A stretch of DNA of 26,267 nt from Holdemanella sp. MSK.7.32 (GCF_024460475.1 NZ_JANFYN010000030.1:1-26267), one strand, 5' to 3'; shown: positions 8,083 to 15,338, counted from the first letter of the stretch. A program made the numbers and translations. Notes: generated by a model not told the origin, from the letters alone.

Positions 8083-8681
8083 AGACTCTTAATTTTCAAC
8101 AATATTTCTTGATTAAACAAGATATCTTTTAGTAATTGTAAATCTTCATAACTCACAAAATCATACTCTGCACGATTTAAAATAATATAGATTTGTTGAA
8201 GCGCATTTTTAAGTTCCATCCATCCTTCTGGCGTACCAAACTCTTCATCAAACAACTTATGAATATTATCCTCATTCATCAAAGGATATAAATAGGAATA
8301 GATGGTTGTCGTTGAAGGATTATTAAATCCATCAAAAAAATTTTTAAATACTGGATAGATATATTTTCGTAACATGTTCAAAGTGGCTTTCGCATAGAAT
8401 AATGCACTAGCACTAAAATCAGCATCCTTTACATCTTCATAATAGACTTCCAAATCACTTCCAGATTCAATTTGATCTAAGGCACTTCCCGGAAAATCTG
8501 CATAATCTTCTTCATTTATATTTAAAGCTTCATAAAAGTCAGTTTCTTCTTCAGGCTCTTCGTTTTGTTTCATATTATTCATCATATTTTGAGCCATATC
8601 ATTTAACTTATTCTTTTCTTCATCGCTCATATTGTCCATCATTCTTGAAATGGCTGAAAAATCAATATCACTAAATTTCAT
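8079..8681 (-). CDS. Uncharacterised acidic protein, coupled to the pentapeptide-repeat gene
   Basis: I do not recognise this 200-residue protein. The start at 8681 is chosen because GAGGT lies seven bases upstream. Residues 1-60 are Met-, Asp- and Glu-rich with a helical segment (SDEEKNKLNDMAQNMMNNM) and an acidic linker, which may be a disordered tail. Residues 60-200 look like a mixed globular domain rich in Tyr, Phe and Asp. There is no signal peptide, membrane helix or Cys motif. It ends in TGA inside an ATGA overlap with the pentapeptide-repeat gene, so the two proteins are likely made together and may work together. It diverges from the VanX-like gene. Confidence 0.65.
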   Translation of the reverse strand: MKFSDIDFSAISRMMDNMSDEEKNKLNDMAQNMMNNMKQNEEPEEETDFYEALNINEEDYADFPGSALDQIESGSDLEVYYEDVKDADFSASALFYAKATLNMLRKYIYPVFKNFFDGFNNPSTTTIYSYLYPLMNEDNIHKLFDEEFGTPEGWMELKNALQQIYIILNRAEYDFVSYEDLQLLKDILFNQEILLKIKSL

Positions 8682-8760
8682 GTTTATTACCTCATTTCTA
8701 ACAAGTATTATACACAAAACATAAGTGGATTAACATAAACAAATATATTAGAATATATAC

Positions 8761-9375
8761 ATGAAATTATTAAATATACAAAAAGAAATACCCGATATTC
8801 TTTTGGATATTCGCTATTGCACAACTTACAATTTCATTGGTGAAATCATTGATGGCTATATAGATCCGGTAGCGTTAGGAACAAAAGAATTGGTGGAGCA
8901 ATTAAAAGTAATCAATTCAAAGGCAAGACAAATGGGATATCGATTAAAGATATGGGATGCCTATCGACCTCAAAGTGCCCTTGATCATTTCATGACTTGG
9001 AAAGATACTGAGGATGATAAAATGAAATCCATTTTCTATCCAAAATATTCCAAAAGCTATCTTTTCGAGAATGACTTTATCATTGAAAAATCAGCGCACA
9101 CCAGGGGTAGTACTGTCGATTTAACTTTAGTTGATGAAAAAACAGGAAAAGAATTAGATATGGGATCTTACTTTGATTACTTTGGCGATATTTCTAGTCC
9201 TTTGCATAAGGATGGATTGACAAGTATTCAAATTCAAAATCGCATGACATTAAGAAATTTAATGTTAGACAATGGATTTATTCCTTTAGAATCCGAGTGG
9301 TGGCACTATACTTTAAAGGATGAACCCTATCCAGATACTTATTTTAATGTGGAGGTAAAATCTGATGGAAACTAA
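8761..9375 (+). CDS. D-Ala-D-Ala dipeptidase, VanX/M15D family
   Basis: The family cuts D-alanyl-D-alanine and serves cell-wall turnover or, as VanX, vancomycin resistance. The 204-residue protein has the zinc-peptidase residues: DAYRP with R69, the SxHxxGxxxD motif SAHTRGSTVD (H113, D120), and EWWH (E179 base, H182 third zinc ligand). There is no signal peptide, so a cytosolic location as for VanX is expected. No vanH or vanA gene is near, so this looks like a housekeeping or recycling enzyme. There is no Shine-Dalgarno before ATG 8761, and a TAGAAT box ends seven bases before it, so the mRNA may be leaderless. It overlaps the next gene by 11 bases. Confidence 0.85.
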   Translation: MKLLNIQKEIPDILLDIRYCTTYNFIGEIIDGYIDPVALGTKELVEQLKVINSKARQMGYRLKIWDAYRPQSALDHFMTWKDTEDDKMKSIFYPKYSKSYLFENDFIIEKSAHTRGSTVDLTLVDEKTGKELDMGSYFDYFGDISSPLHKDGLTSIQIQNRMTLRNLMLDNGFIPLESEWWHYTLKDEPYPDTYFNVEVKSDGN

Positions 9376-9739
9376 ATTATGGTCCGCTTTAATTGGTCTT
9401 TCTAAAACCGTGGATTCAAATCCAAAAACAGAAAACACAGACACAATTATCATAAATTGTCTTCAACGCCTAAGAAATCATACAGTTACACAAGATTTAA
9501 TTGATTTAGTACACAAAGAAAAAGACAAGATCTCGCCAAGTTGTAAAACGTGCACACATCCTTGTGGCAACACAAGTGATTATGACATGTCTTTAATCAA
9601 CGACAAGAAAAAGGAATTGATGAATCAAATCCTGAATTTAAGTGATATGAACTTCATCTATCGCGGCCTATGTTACTTAGGCTTTGACATTGATGATTCT
9701 TATATTGATGAATTGATAGAAGAATGTAAAGACAAATAG
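9365..9739 (+). CDS. Small uncharacterised protein with CxxCxxPC motif
   Basis: I cannot assign a function. The 124-residue chain has helical ends and a central cysteine group, CKTCTHPCG (residues 60-68), which could hold a metal or an iron-sulfur cluster. No membrane segment or signal peptide is seen. A good Shine-Dalgarno (GGAGGT) lies inside the end of the VanX-like gene and the two overlap by 11 bases, so translation is likely coupled. Small helical proteins of this sort occur in Firmicutes without a known role. Confidence 0.65.
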   Translation: METKLWSALIGLSKTVDSNPKTENTDTIIINCLQRLRNHTVTQDLIDLVHKEKDKISPSCKTCTHPCGNTSDYDMSLINDKKKELMNQILNLSDMNFIYRGLCYLGFDIDDSYIDELIEECKDK

Positions 9740-9748
9740 GAGGTCAAC

Positions 9749-10054
9749 ATGGAAAAAGATTGGACATTATTTAAAAAGAAACTAGGCGGCTGGCAAAAGG
9801 CCTACATGGATAGATTGATTGAAGAGTATAAGGATATACTAAATTCAGATGCATCATCTTCCGATAAATACTGGTCTCTTCGAAAGAAAATTTATGAGGA
9901 TTATAAAAGTCCTGGTGTTTTGGCAAGAGATGTATCTCGATCAAATATGTTCATTATATTATTAGGTTTATTGCGTGATGAAGCCATCACTATGGATGAT
10001 TTAGATGGATTTAGTGATGAACTTAAAGAAGATCTTCAACAATTACTCAAATGA
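9749..10054 (+). CDS. Small helical protein of unknown function
   Basis: The 101-residue protein appears all-helical, with W-rich GGWQKAYMDRLIEEY at the start, an acidic C-terminus and no Cys or membrane span. Similar short proteins with a conserved KSPGV stretch (here YKSPGVLARDV) occur in Firmicutes genomes, but I know no function. AGGAGGTC precedes the ATG by about five bases, and the gap from the Cys-motif gene is nine bases. It ends the three-gene unit: its TGA stop runs directly into a strong terminator. Confidence 0.7.
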   Translation: MEKDWTLFKKKLGGWQKAYMDRLIEEYKDILNSDASSSDKYWSLRKKIYEDYKSPGVLARDVSRSNMFIILLGLLRDEAITMDDLDGFSDELKEDLQQLLK

Positions 10055-10078
10055 AAAAGCCGAAAAATCGGCTTTTTT
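10054..10078. terminator. Bidirectional terminator between the VanX unit and metQ
   Basis: AAAAAGCCGA and TCGGCTTTTT pair around AAAA, with A and T tracts on both sides. It can stop transcripts from the plus-strand unit and from metQ on the minus strand. Confidence 0.9.
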
Positions 10079-10081
10079 CAT

Positions 10082-11002
10082 TTAGTCTTCTTTTTTACCA
10101 GCCAATTCTTTTAATGCTTTTAAAGAATCCACTTTCTTTGAATATAAAGTCAATGGTGCAGAACTTGTATCACCAATCGCTGTTAAATCATATCCTTGTG
10201 CTTCACATTCATTTTTCAAATATGCTTTGTGTTGAAATGAGTTCAAATCAATTTCGCCATTATTTAAAGCTTCATTTGGTAAGTTATATGCATCAAATAC
10301 AACTACATCTAAATAGATTCCAGAATTTTCATCATCTAATACTTTTTGTACCGCTCTAAATGTATCGGCAGAACCACAAGTACCAATCTTAATAACTTTC
10401 TTTCCATCTGAACTTGATTGATATCCTTCAATATCGCTTACAAAGTTTTTATCAACTTTATAATCTTTATCATAATCAAATGCAGGAACACTTGCTCCTT
10501 TATTCTTTTCTAGAATATATTCAGCCACCAACTGACTTTGGTAAGCCTTTACTACTTTTTGATAATCCTCATTATCTTTATCGGCAGTACGCGCAACGAT
10601 CACATTAATAAATGGATTATCACTTCCTACTTCTTGTACTTCCGTAATTAAACCATCCTTTTTAGGTTTTAATCCAGCTGGAATCGCATATGTTCCATTG
10701 ATTGTGGCTGCTCCAAAATCATCCAAAGTCGAAACTAATGTATTGGCTTGTGTAGGAACAATTTCAATATTGTATTTATACTTCGTAACATCCTTCAATT
10801 CTGGAGTCCAACCAGCCTTGTCATCCACTTCAATCAAACCAGCTTTTTCTAGAAGCAATAACCCTCTTCCACCATTTGTGGCATCGCTTGGAATACCAAT
10901 TTTTACAGGTTCACTTGATGACTTTGATGAACATCCTGTAAGTAATGTTGTAGCTACTAAGCCTGCTGTTAAAAATGTTTTAAATAATTTATTTGTCTTC
11001 AT
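10082..11002 (-). CDS. metQ: Methionine ABC transporter lipoprotein MetQ, apparently circularly permuted
   Basis: This is the substrate-binding lipoprotein of the MetNIQ importer. It has a signal peptide and lipobox LTGC (C24). Its segments match NlpA/MetQ proteins but in swapped order. Residues 33-175 (IPSDATNGGRGLLLLEKAGL, ATINGTYAIPAGL, NPFINVIVAR, KGASVPAF) correspond to the usual second part down to the usual C-terminus. Residues 176-201 are a linker. Residues 202-303 (VIKIGTCGSADTF, LPNEALNNGEIDLNSFQHK, LYSKKVDSLKAL) correspond to the usual mature N-terminus. The linker ends in a Ser-rich stretch before VIKIG, like the region after a lipobox. The usual family order is the reverse, as in E. 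coli MetQ. The frame is intact, GGGAG precedes the ATG, and metI ends 18 bases upstream, so it looks functional. The new ends fall near the hinge between lobes (inferred). Confidence 0.9.
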   Translation of the reverse strand: MKTNKLFKTFLTAGLVATTLLTGCSSKSSSEPVKIGIPSDATNGGRGLLLLEKAGLIEVDDKAGWTPELKDVTKYKYNIEIVPTQANTLVSTLDDFGAATINGTYAIPAGLKPKKDGLITEVQEVGSDNPFINVIVARTADKDNEDYQKVVKAYQSQLVAEYILEKNKGASVPAFDYDKDYKVDKNFVSDIEGYQSSSDGKKVIKIGTCGSADTFRAVQKVLDDENSGIYLDVVVFDAYNLPNEALNNGEIDLNSFQHKAYLKNECEAQGYDLTAIGDTSSAPLTLYSKKVDSLKALKELAGKKED

Positions 11003-11020
11003 AATCTTTTTCTCCCTCTT

Positions 11021-11719
11021 TTATTTATGAAATAATTCTTTATTCGTTGTTGCTTTTGACAATGTATTTCCCAATAATTGAATCAACGAAACAATGATCA
11101 ATAATAAGATCACACATAAATTCACAACATCTTGATAATGTAAGTTTTGTCCATAATTAATTGCGAACGAACCAATTCCACCAGCACCAACTGCACCTGC
11201 AGAAGTTGTTAATCCAATCAATGAAATAGCCGTAATGGTTGTTACACGAATCAAATCCGGTAACGCCTCATGCAGATAAACACGAAAGATAATTCCTAGT
11301 GTTGAACTCCCCATGCTTCTAGCGGCCTCTATTTTTCCTGGATTTACATCCGCTAATGCCGTTTCGACTTGTCTTGTGTAGAATGGAACCGCTCCAAAGA
11401 CTAATGGAACAACAGCCCCTTTGACTCCAATCGAAGTACCCGCAATGCTTCGTGTCAATGGAATCAAGAAAATCAACAGAATGATAAACGGTACGGCTCT
11501 AAACACGTTTGTGATAACTTCTAAAATAAAGTGAACAATCCGATTTGGCTTAATCCCATCTGTCTTTGTTACAATCAATGAAATTCCAAAAGCACCTCCA
11601 ATTAGTAATGTAATCAAGCCTGCGATGAAAAACATTTGATACGTTGCAGTCAATGCTGTTAAAAATATATCCCAGTAATTGGCAACATTTGGAAAAAAAT
11701 CAACTAAAAATCTAGGCAT
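11021..11719 (-). CDS. metI: Methionine ABC transporter permease MetI
   Basis: MetI is the inner-membrane permease of the D/L-methionine importer. The 232-residue protein has about five hydrophobic spans and the EAA loop that docks on the ATPase (IEAARSMGSSTLGIIFRVYLHEALP region near residues 130-155). SLIGLTTSAGAVGAGGIG, near residues 165-182, is typical of MetI. The start overlaps the end of metN by eight bases, as is usual in this operon, so translation is probably coupled. Length and motifs are normal, which contrasts with the rearranged MetQ downstream. Confidence 0.95.
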   Translation of the reverse strand: MPRFLVDFFPNVANYWDIFLTALTATYQMFFIAGLITLLIGGAFGISLIVTKTDGIKPNRIVHFILEVITNVFRAVPFIILLIFLIPLTRSIAGTSIGVKGAVVPLVFGAVPFYTRQVETALADVNPGKIEAARSMGSSTLGIIFRVYLHEALPDLIRVTTITAISLIGLTTSAGAVGAGGIGSFAINYGQNLHYQDVVNLCVILLLIIVSLIQLLGNTLSKATTNKELFHK

Positions 11720-12758
11720 GATGAATCACCTCCACTTTTACATTAGATTCATGTAGAAAATCTATGGCACGCTGTACATTTTCTTTAGTCCCTTCAATTG
11801 AAGCAATAATGCCACCCAAAGCATCCGCATTAACGACATCTACATTGGCCAACATGATATTTACATCCACATTATATTCACGAGATATTTTTGAAATGGT
11901 TGCACTACCAACACTATCTCTAGTGAATGTAAGTTTAACTAATTTACTATCTCTTGGAAGAATTGTCTTATTCTCAATCAACTTCGTAATATTCGATAAT
12001 GCAGAAGACGAGTTGATAAATTTTTTGGTAATCTCTTCTTTAGGATTGGCGAAGATATCATATACATCTCCTTCTTCAACAACCTTACCATTCTCCATAA
12101 CTGCCACACGATTTGCGATGGATTTAATCACACTCATTTCATGTGTGATCAAGATGATCGTTATCCCTAATCTTTTATTTAAATCCTTCAATAATTTTAA
12201 AATGGATTCTGTCGCATCTGGATCTAGAGCAGAAGTTGCCTCATCACTAAGTAACACCTTAGGATTGTTTGATAAAGCTCTTGCGATGGCTACACGCTGT
12301 TTTTGTCCACCAGACAATTGTGATGGATACACATATTTTTTATCTGCCAAATCTACAAGATCTAATAATTCATCCACACGAGTCTCAATTTCTTTCTTTG
12401 ATAACCCCGTATATTTTAATGGGTATGCCACATTGTCAAATACTGTACTTCGATCTAATAAGTTAAAATGTTGAAAGATCATTCCTATGGAGCGTCTTAA
12501 CTCTCTTAATTTCTTTTGACTTATATCTAAACTTCCTTGATTTGCACTTACCTTTCCAAATCCTTCAATTTCAATACTTCCAGAATCTGGAATCTCTAAA
12601 AAGTTCAAGCAACGTACCAAAGTACTTTTACCAGCACCAGAATATCCAATCACCCCATAGATTTGCCCACTTTCAATATGTAGTGAAACATCATCTACGG
12701 CATGTACGTCTACATTCTTTAAATGATAGGTTTTATCCAAATGTTCTATATTAATCAT
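11712..12758 (-). CDS. metN: Methionine ABC transporter ATPase MetN with NIL domain
   Basis: MetN drives Met import. The 348-residue protein has Walker A GYSGAGKST (residues 38-46), the Q-loop FQHFNLL, signature LSGGQKQRVAIARAL (148 onward), Walker B VLLSDEA with D172 and E173, and the H-loop ITHEMSVI. Residues about 270-345 form the C-terminal NIL domain that in relatives binds methionine and shuts the transporter down (transinhibition). It is the first structural gene of metNIQ, about 20 bases after the leader terminator, so operon expression depends on read-through of that terminator. A GGAG about 9 bases upstream of ATG 12758 serves as ribosome site. Confidence 0.96.
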   Translation of the reverse strand: MINIEHLDKTYHLKNVDVHAVDDVSLHIESGQIYGVIGYSGAGKSTLVRCLNFLEIPDSGSIEIEGFGKVSANQGSLDISQKKLRELRRSIGMIFQHFNLLDRSTVFDNVAYPLKYTGLSKKEIETRVDELLDLVDLADKKYVYPSQLSGGQKQRVAIARALSNNPKVLLSDEATSALDPDATESILKLLKDLNKRLGITIILITHEMSVIKSIANRVAVMENGKVVEEGDVYDIFANPKEEITKKFINSSSALSNITKLIENKTILPRDSKLVKLTFTRDSVGSATISKISREYNVDVNIMLANVDVVNADALGGIIASIEGTKENVQRAIDFLHESNVKVEVIHHA

Positions 12759-12778
12759 TTATAACACTCCAATCTAAC

Positions 12779-12805
12779 AAAAAAAGCCGAGGACTTTTCC
12801 CCGGC
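12779..12805 (-). terminator. Attenuator (conditional terminator) of the metNIQ leader
   Basis: GCCGGGG (12805-12799) and CCTCGGC (12792-12786) form a 7-bp stem, with one G-U pair, around AAAAGT, followed by seven T. It stands between the Met-rich leader peptide and metN. The alternative pairing of 12800-12809 with the leader segment 12834-12847 would prevent it. Confidence 0.9.
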
Positions 12806-12847
12806 AATCGCACACTTAAATAAGCGACAAACGAATTGAAAACCGGG
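12800..12847 (-). promoter_or_regulatory. Antiterminator of the metNIQ leader
   Basis: CCCGG (12847-12843) pairs with CCGGG (12804-12800), and CAATT (12838-12834) pairs with GATTG (12809-12805), leaving a UUUU bulge: ten base pairs, one of them G-U. The 3' arm takes five bases of the terminator stem, so the two folds exclude each other. The 5' arm begins 13 bases after the last Met codon (12863-12861), just beyond a ribosome stalled there. Confidence 0.75.
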
Positions 12848-12899
12848 TCACATTTTTTAACATATACATTTGCATCATTGACATCATCATTGTTTTCAT
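12816..12899 (-). CDS. Met-rich leader peptide of metNIQ (27 aa)
   Basis: The short ORF begins with ATG 12899, eight bases after a perfect AAGGAGG, and ends with TAA 12818-12816. Its first half is MKTMMMSMMQMYM: eight of the first thirteen residues are Met (codons 1, 4, 5, 6, 8, 9, 11, 13). The second half, LKNVTRFSIRLSLI, has none. The peptide is followed ten bases later by a terminator and contains the 5' arm of an antiterminator. This is the layout of amino-acid leader peptides such as trpL, hisL and ilv leaders. By analogy, ribosomes stalled for lack of charged Met-tRNA would leave the antiterminator free and let RNA polymerase enter metN. Translation to the stop would favour termination. 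Confidence 0.88.
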   Translation of the reverse strand: MKTMMMSMMQMYMLKNVTRFSIRLSLI

Positions 12900-12924
12900 T
12901 TTCGTTTCCTCCTTGCATGTTTGT

Positions 12925-12953
12925 ATTCTACAAGAAGGTTATGTTATTGTCTA
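12925..12953 (-). promoter_or_regulatory. Promoter of the metNIQ leader
   Basis: TAGACA (12953-12948) and TAGAAT (12930-12925) are spaced by 17 bases, each one mismatch from consensus. The predicted start near 12918 lies about 19 bases before the leader ATG. Confidence 0.8.
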
Positions 12954-12983
12954 ATTGTTAAATTTTTTAAGCAGTTATAAAAA

Positions 12984-13904
12984 TTATTTATTGCTAAAAT
13001 AATCCTTCATCGTTTGAATATACGTACTACCAATCTCACTCAACACTGTATTTTTCCTAGTGATATACCCAATTTCCATCATAGAATTGGGATTCTCTAT
13101 ATTCGCTTCATAAGGCACAACTACATAGTCATCCCCATTCAAATCACGACTAATAATTCCAGAACATAAAGTATATCCATTCAGTCCTCTCATTAAATTC
13201 AGCATCGTAGCACGATCATTCACTTGAATCTTTCTTGGAAATTCATTTTCAACCAATATCTCCTCTGCCGTATACATCGAAGGATTATTCCCTTGATCAA
13301 AAGTCATATTTGGATATGGCAATAATTCTTCATATGTAATTGATTTTTTCTTAGCAAGAGGATGTCCCTTATACAAATACACAAAGGCATCACAATCCGC
13401 TAATTTATGAAATTCTAAATTCCACTCATCAAATTGTTTCATCATAAAACGACGATTATAGTTGGATAAATATAAGATTCCTATTTCACTTAATGAATTA
13501 CCTACATCCTCAATAACATGCATCGTCTTAGTTTCGCTAATCGCAAAATCATATTTAGAAGTCCCATACTTCTTCACTGTATCCACAAATGCTTTGGTCG
13601 CAAATGAATAGTGCTGGCACGAAACACGAAACTTATTTCTTCGTAAACTTACATCTTCGTAGCGATTTTTTAATAATTCATATTGTTGGTACAACTGTCT
13701 TGCGTATGTTAAAAATTCTTGTCCCTGTTGCGTCACAGTGACTCCGTGACTTGTACGATTATAGATTTGAATATCCAGTTCTTTTTCAAGTGATTGAATG
13801 GCAGATGTTAAAGTAGGCTGAGACACAAAAAGCTTTTCAGCCGCCTTATTCATAGATTTCTCATCTGACACCGTTAATACATAAAGTAATTGTTGAAGCG
13901 TCAT
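12984..13904 (-). CDS. LysR-family transcriptional regulator
   Basis: The 306-residue protein has the N-terminal winged helix of LysR proteins (MNKAAEKLFVSQPTLTSAIQSLEKEL, near residues 18-43) and a C-terminal effector-binding region. AAGGAG precedes ATG 13904. It lies between metNIQ and an M20 amidohydrolase gene on the same strand, with a terminator separating it from the latter. It has no close terminator before the metNIQ promoter, so some read-through is possible. Its effector is unknown. A dyad upstream of the M20 gene (15276-15295) is a candidate site for it. A sulfur-amino-acid or peptide-related signal is a guess from context only. Confidence 0.88.
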   Translation of the reverse strand: MTLQQLLYVLTVSDEKSMNKAAEKLFVSQPTLTSAIQSLEKELDIQIYNRTSHGVTVTQQGQEFLTYARQLYQQYELLKNRYEDVSLRRNKFRVSCQHYSFATKAFVDTVKKYGTSKYDFAISETKTMHVIEDVGNSLSEIGILYLSNYNRRFMMKQFDEWNLEFHKLADCDAFVYLYKGHPLAKKKSITYEELLPYPNMTFDQGNNPSMYTAEEILVENEFPRKIQVNDRATMLNLMRGLNGYTLCSGIISRDLNGDDYVVVPYEANIENPNSMMEIGYITRKNTVLSEIGSTYIQTMKDYFSNK

Positions 13905-13962
13905 TTTCAGTCTCCTTTATTTATATAATTTTAATGAATATTTGTTGATTTTCAAGATTCCA

Positions 13963-13989
13963 TAAAATAAAAGAGCTTGACAAGCTCTT
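13963..13989 (-). terminator. Terminator of the M20 amidohydrolase gene
   Basis: AAGAGCTTG and CAAGCTCTT form a near-perfect hairpin around one base, and on the minus strand it runs into TTTATTTTA. It lies 15 bases past the M20 stop. Confidence 0.8.
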
Positions 13990-14003
13990 CAAATATAAAA
14001 ACA

Positions 14004-15209
14004 TTAATTCTCCTTTTGATGTTCAACATGCCAAGCATGATCCTCTTTAACTTTCGCAAGTTCTTCTGGATTTTCAAATAATTCGAGTGCCGTAAAAGCC
14101 AATGCTTTTGCCCCTTTGACAATCGCATCCATTGCCTTTTGACTACATGAAGCATTGACCATATCTTGACTATGTCCTGCAATCCGTACATCTGTAATAC
14201 TAATATGCGGTTGAATCGTAGGTACAACCTGACTAATATTACCTACATCACTACTTCCTGGCATTACCACATCTTCTACATGTTTTACAGTATTGCCAAG
14301 TTCCGTAATGTATTTTTCATAAATCGCATCTAATGAAGGTGTTAAAACCATATTTTCTACAAGATTTTGATACAACTTCATACTCGATGTACAACCCGTC
14401 TGTAAAGCGGAACCCTTCACAATATTCTCTACTTTTTCGTATAACTCATGTAATGTATCAATATCAGCAGCACGAATATAATATTTAGCCTTTGTGTATT
14501 CTGGAATGACATTAGGAGCTGTTCCCCCATCAACAATCACACCATGAATACGAATGCGATCTGTGAGTTGTTGTCGTAAAACACCAATGGCTGCATATGT
14601 TAAGATCTGCGCATCCAACGCATTGATTCCATCTTGAGGACATCCTGCTGCATGCGCTGGTTTTCCCCAAAATTCAATATCTACAGGTGCACAGGCATAA
14701 TTACGCGTACTTAATCCATCTTCAGGACCTGGACCTGGATGCACGCATAGGGCAAAATCCACATCTTTTAAATATCCCTTCTTCACAAAAGAACCTTTGG
14801 CGCTTCCATTTTGTCCACCCTCTTCTCCTGGCGTACCATATACACGTACTTCTCCACCAATTCGATCCACTACACTTTTTAAAGCAGCACCCGCAAGTGA
14901 AGAAGTAGCGCCAAACACATTATGTCCACATCCATGGCCTAAACCTGCAAGAGCATCATATTCTGCTAGAAAAACAACCGTAGGACCTGGTTTATTACTT
15001 TTGTAGGTTGCCGCAAAGCCTGTACGATGTCCTGCCGCTGGTAATTCAATCTCAAAACCTTCTTTTTTTAATTGTTCACTCAATGTTTGAGATGCAAAAT
15101 ATTCAAAGTCACTAACTTCTGGCTTGGCATGAATAGCCAAAGAAATATCTTGATATACTTTTGCGTTTGTATCTATATATTGAGAAATTTGATTCTTTAA
15201 TTCTGACAT
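14004..15209 (-). CDS. M20-family amidohydrolase (AbgB / PM20D2-like)
   Basis: The 401-residue protein starts at ATG 15209, with AGGAGG about ten bases upstream. The M20 zinc pattern is present: LAEYDALAGLGHGCGHN, GEEGGQNGS and VHPGPGP, plus the dimerisation-domain motif KPAHAAGCPQDGINALDA. The GHGCGHNVFG form is typical of the subfamily with AbgB (p-aminobenzoyl-glutamate hydrolase subunit) and mammalian PM20D2, which cleave N-acyl or dipeptide amides. The natural substrate is unknown. No signal peptide is seen, so it acts in the cytosol. It has its own promoter and terminator, between a LysR gene and an amino-acid transporter, which suggests use of imported peptide-like or acylated amino acids. 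Confidence 0.9.
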   Translation of the reverse strand: MSELKNQISQYIDTNAKVYQDISLAIHAKPEVSDFEYFASQTLSEQLKKEGFEIELPAAGHRTGFAATYKSNKPGPTVVFLAEYDALAGLGHGCGHNVFGATSSLAGAALKSVVDRIGGEVRVYGTPGEEGGQNGSAKGSFVKKGYLKDVDFALCVHPGPGPEDGLSTRNYACAPVDIEFWGKPAHAAGCPQDGINALDAQILTYAAIGVLRQQLTDRIRIHGVIVDGGTAPNVIPEYTKAKYYIRAADIDTLHELYEKVENIVKGSALQTGCTSSMKLYQNLVENMVLTPSLDAIYEKYITELGNTVKHVEDVVMPGSSDVGNISQVVPTIQPHISITDVRIAGHSQDMVNASCSQKAMDAIVKGAKALAFTALELFENPEELAKVKEDHAWHVEHQKEN

Positions 15210-15237
15210 AAAATAGTTCCTCCTAAAAGTTGAGTCT

Positions 15238-15266
15238 ATTGTACAAAGAACAAGTGCTATATTCAA
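15238..15266 (-). promoter_or_regulatory. Promoter of the M20 gene
   Basis: TTGAAT (15266-15261) and TACAAT (15243-15238) have exact 17-base spacing, about 30 bases before the start codon. Confidence 0.7.
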
Positions 15267-15275
15267 ATTCTATTT

Positions 15276-15295
15276 ATTTATATCTAGTTATAAAT
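15276..15295. promoter_or_regulatory. Dyad upstream of the M20 promoter, candidate LysR site
   Basis: ATTTATA-T-CTAG-T-TATAAAT is symmetric except for one T-T pair. It starts ten bases upstream of the -35 box. The position and T/A-rich dyad fit a LysR-type activator site; the LysR gene is the next gene downstream. Confidence 0.45.
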
Positions 15296-15310
15296 TATTT
15301 TTATATTTCG

Positions 15311-15338
15311 AGCAAAAAGAAAAACGGCATAGCCGCTT
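15311..15338 (-). terminator. Terminator after the amino-acid-binding lipoprotein gene
   Basis: AGCGGC-TAT-GCCGTT, overlapping the stop codon, forms a six-pair stem followed by TTTTCTTTTT on the minus strand. Confidence 0.8.

Noticed and set aside
8761..9375. Vancomycin-resistance cluster
   Set aside because: Only a VanX-like dipeptidase is present; no vanH, ligase or vanRS genes are near.
10082..11002. metQ as a pseudogene or frameshifted copy
   Set aside because: It has one unbroken frame with signal peptide, lipobox, ribosome site and terminator, and every family segment is present once.
12759..12960. S-box or T-box upstream of metN
   Set aside because: The S-box motifs (AGAG kink-turn, GCAACC, AGGTGC) and the T-box sequence (AGGGTGG type) are absent; the Met-rich ORF and its two hairpins explain the region.
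13952..14227. 91-codon minus-strand ORF
   Set aside because: It lies out of frame inside the 3' end of the M20 gene, with no ribosome site or family resemblance.
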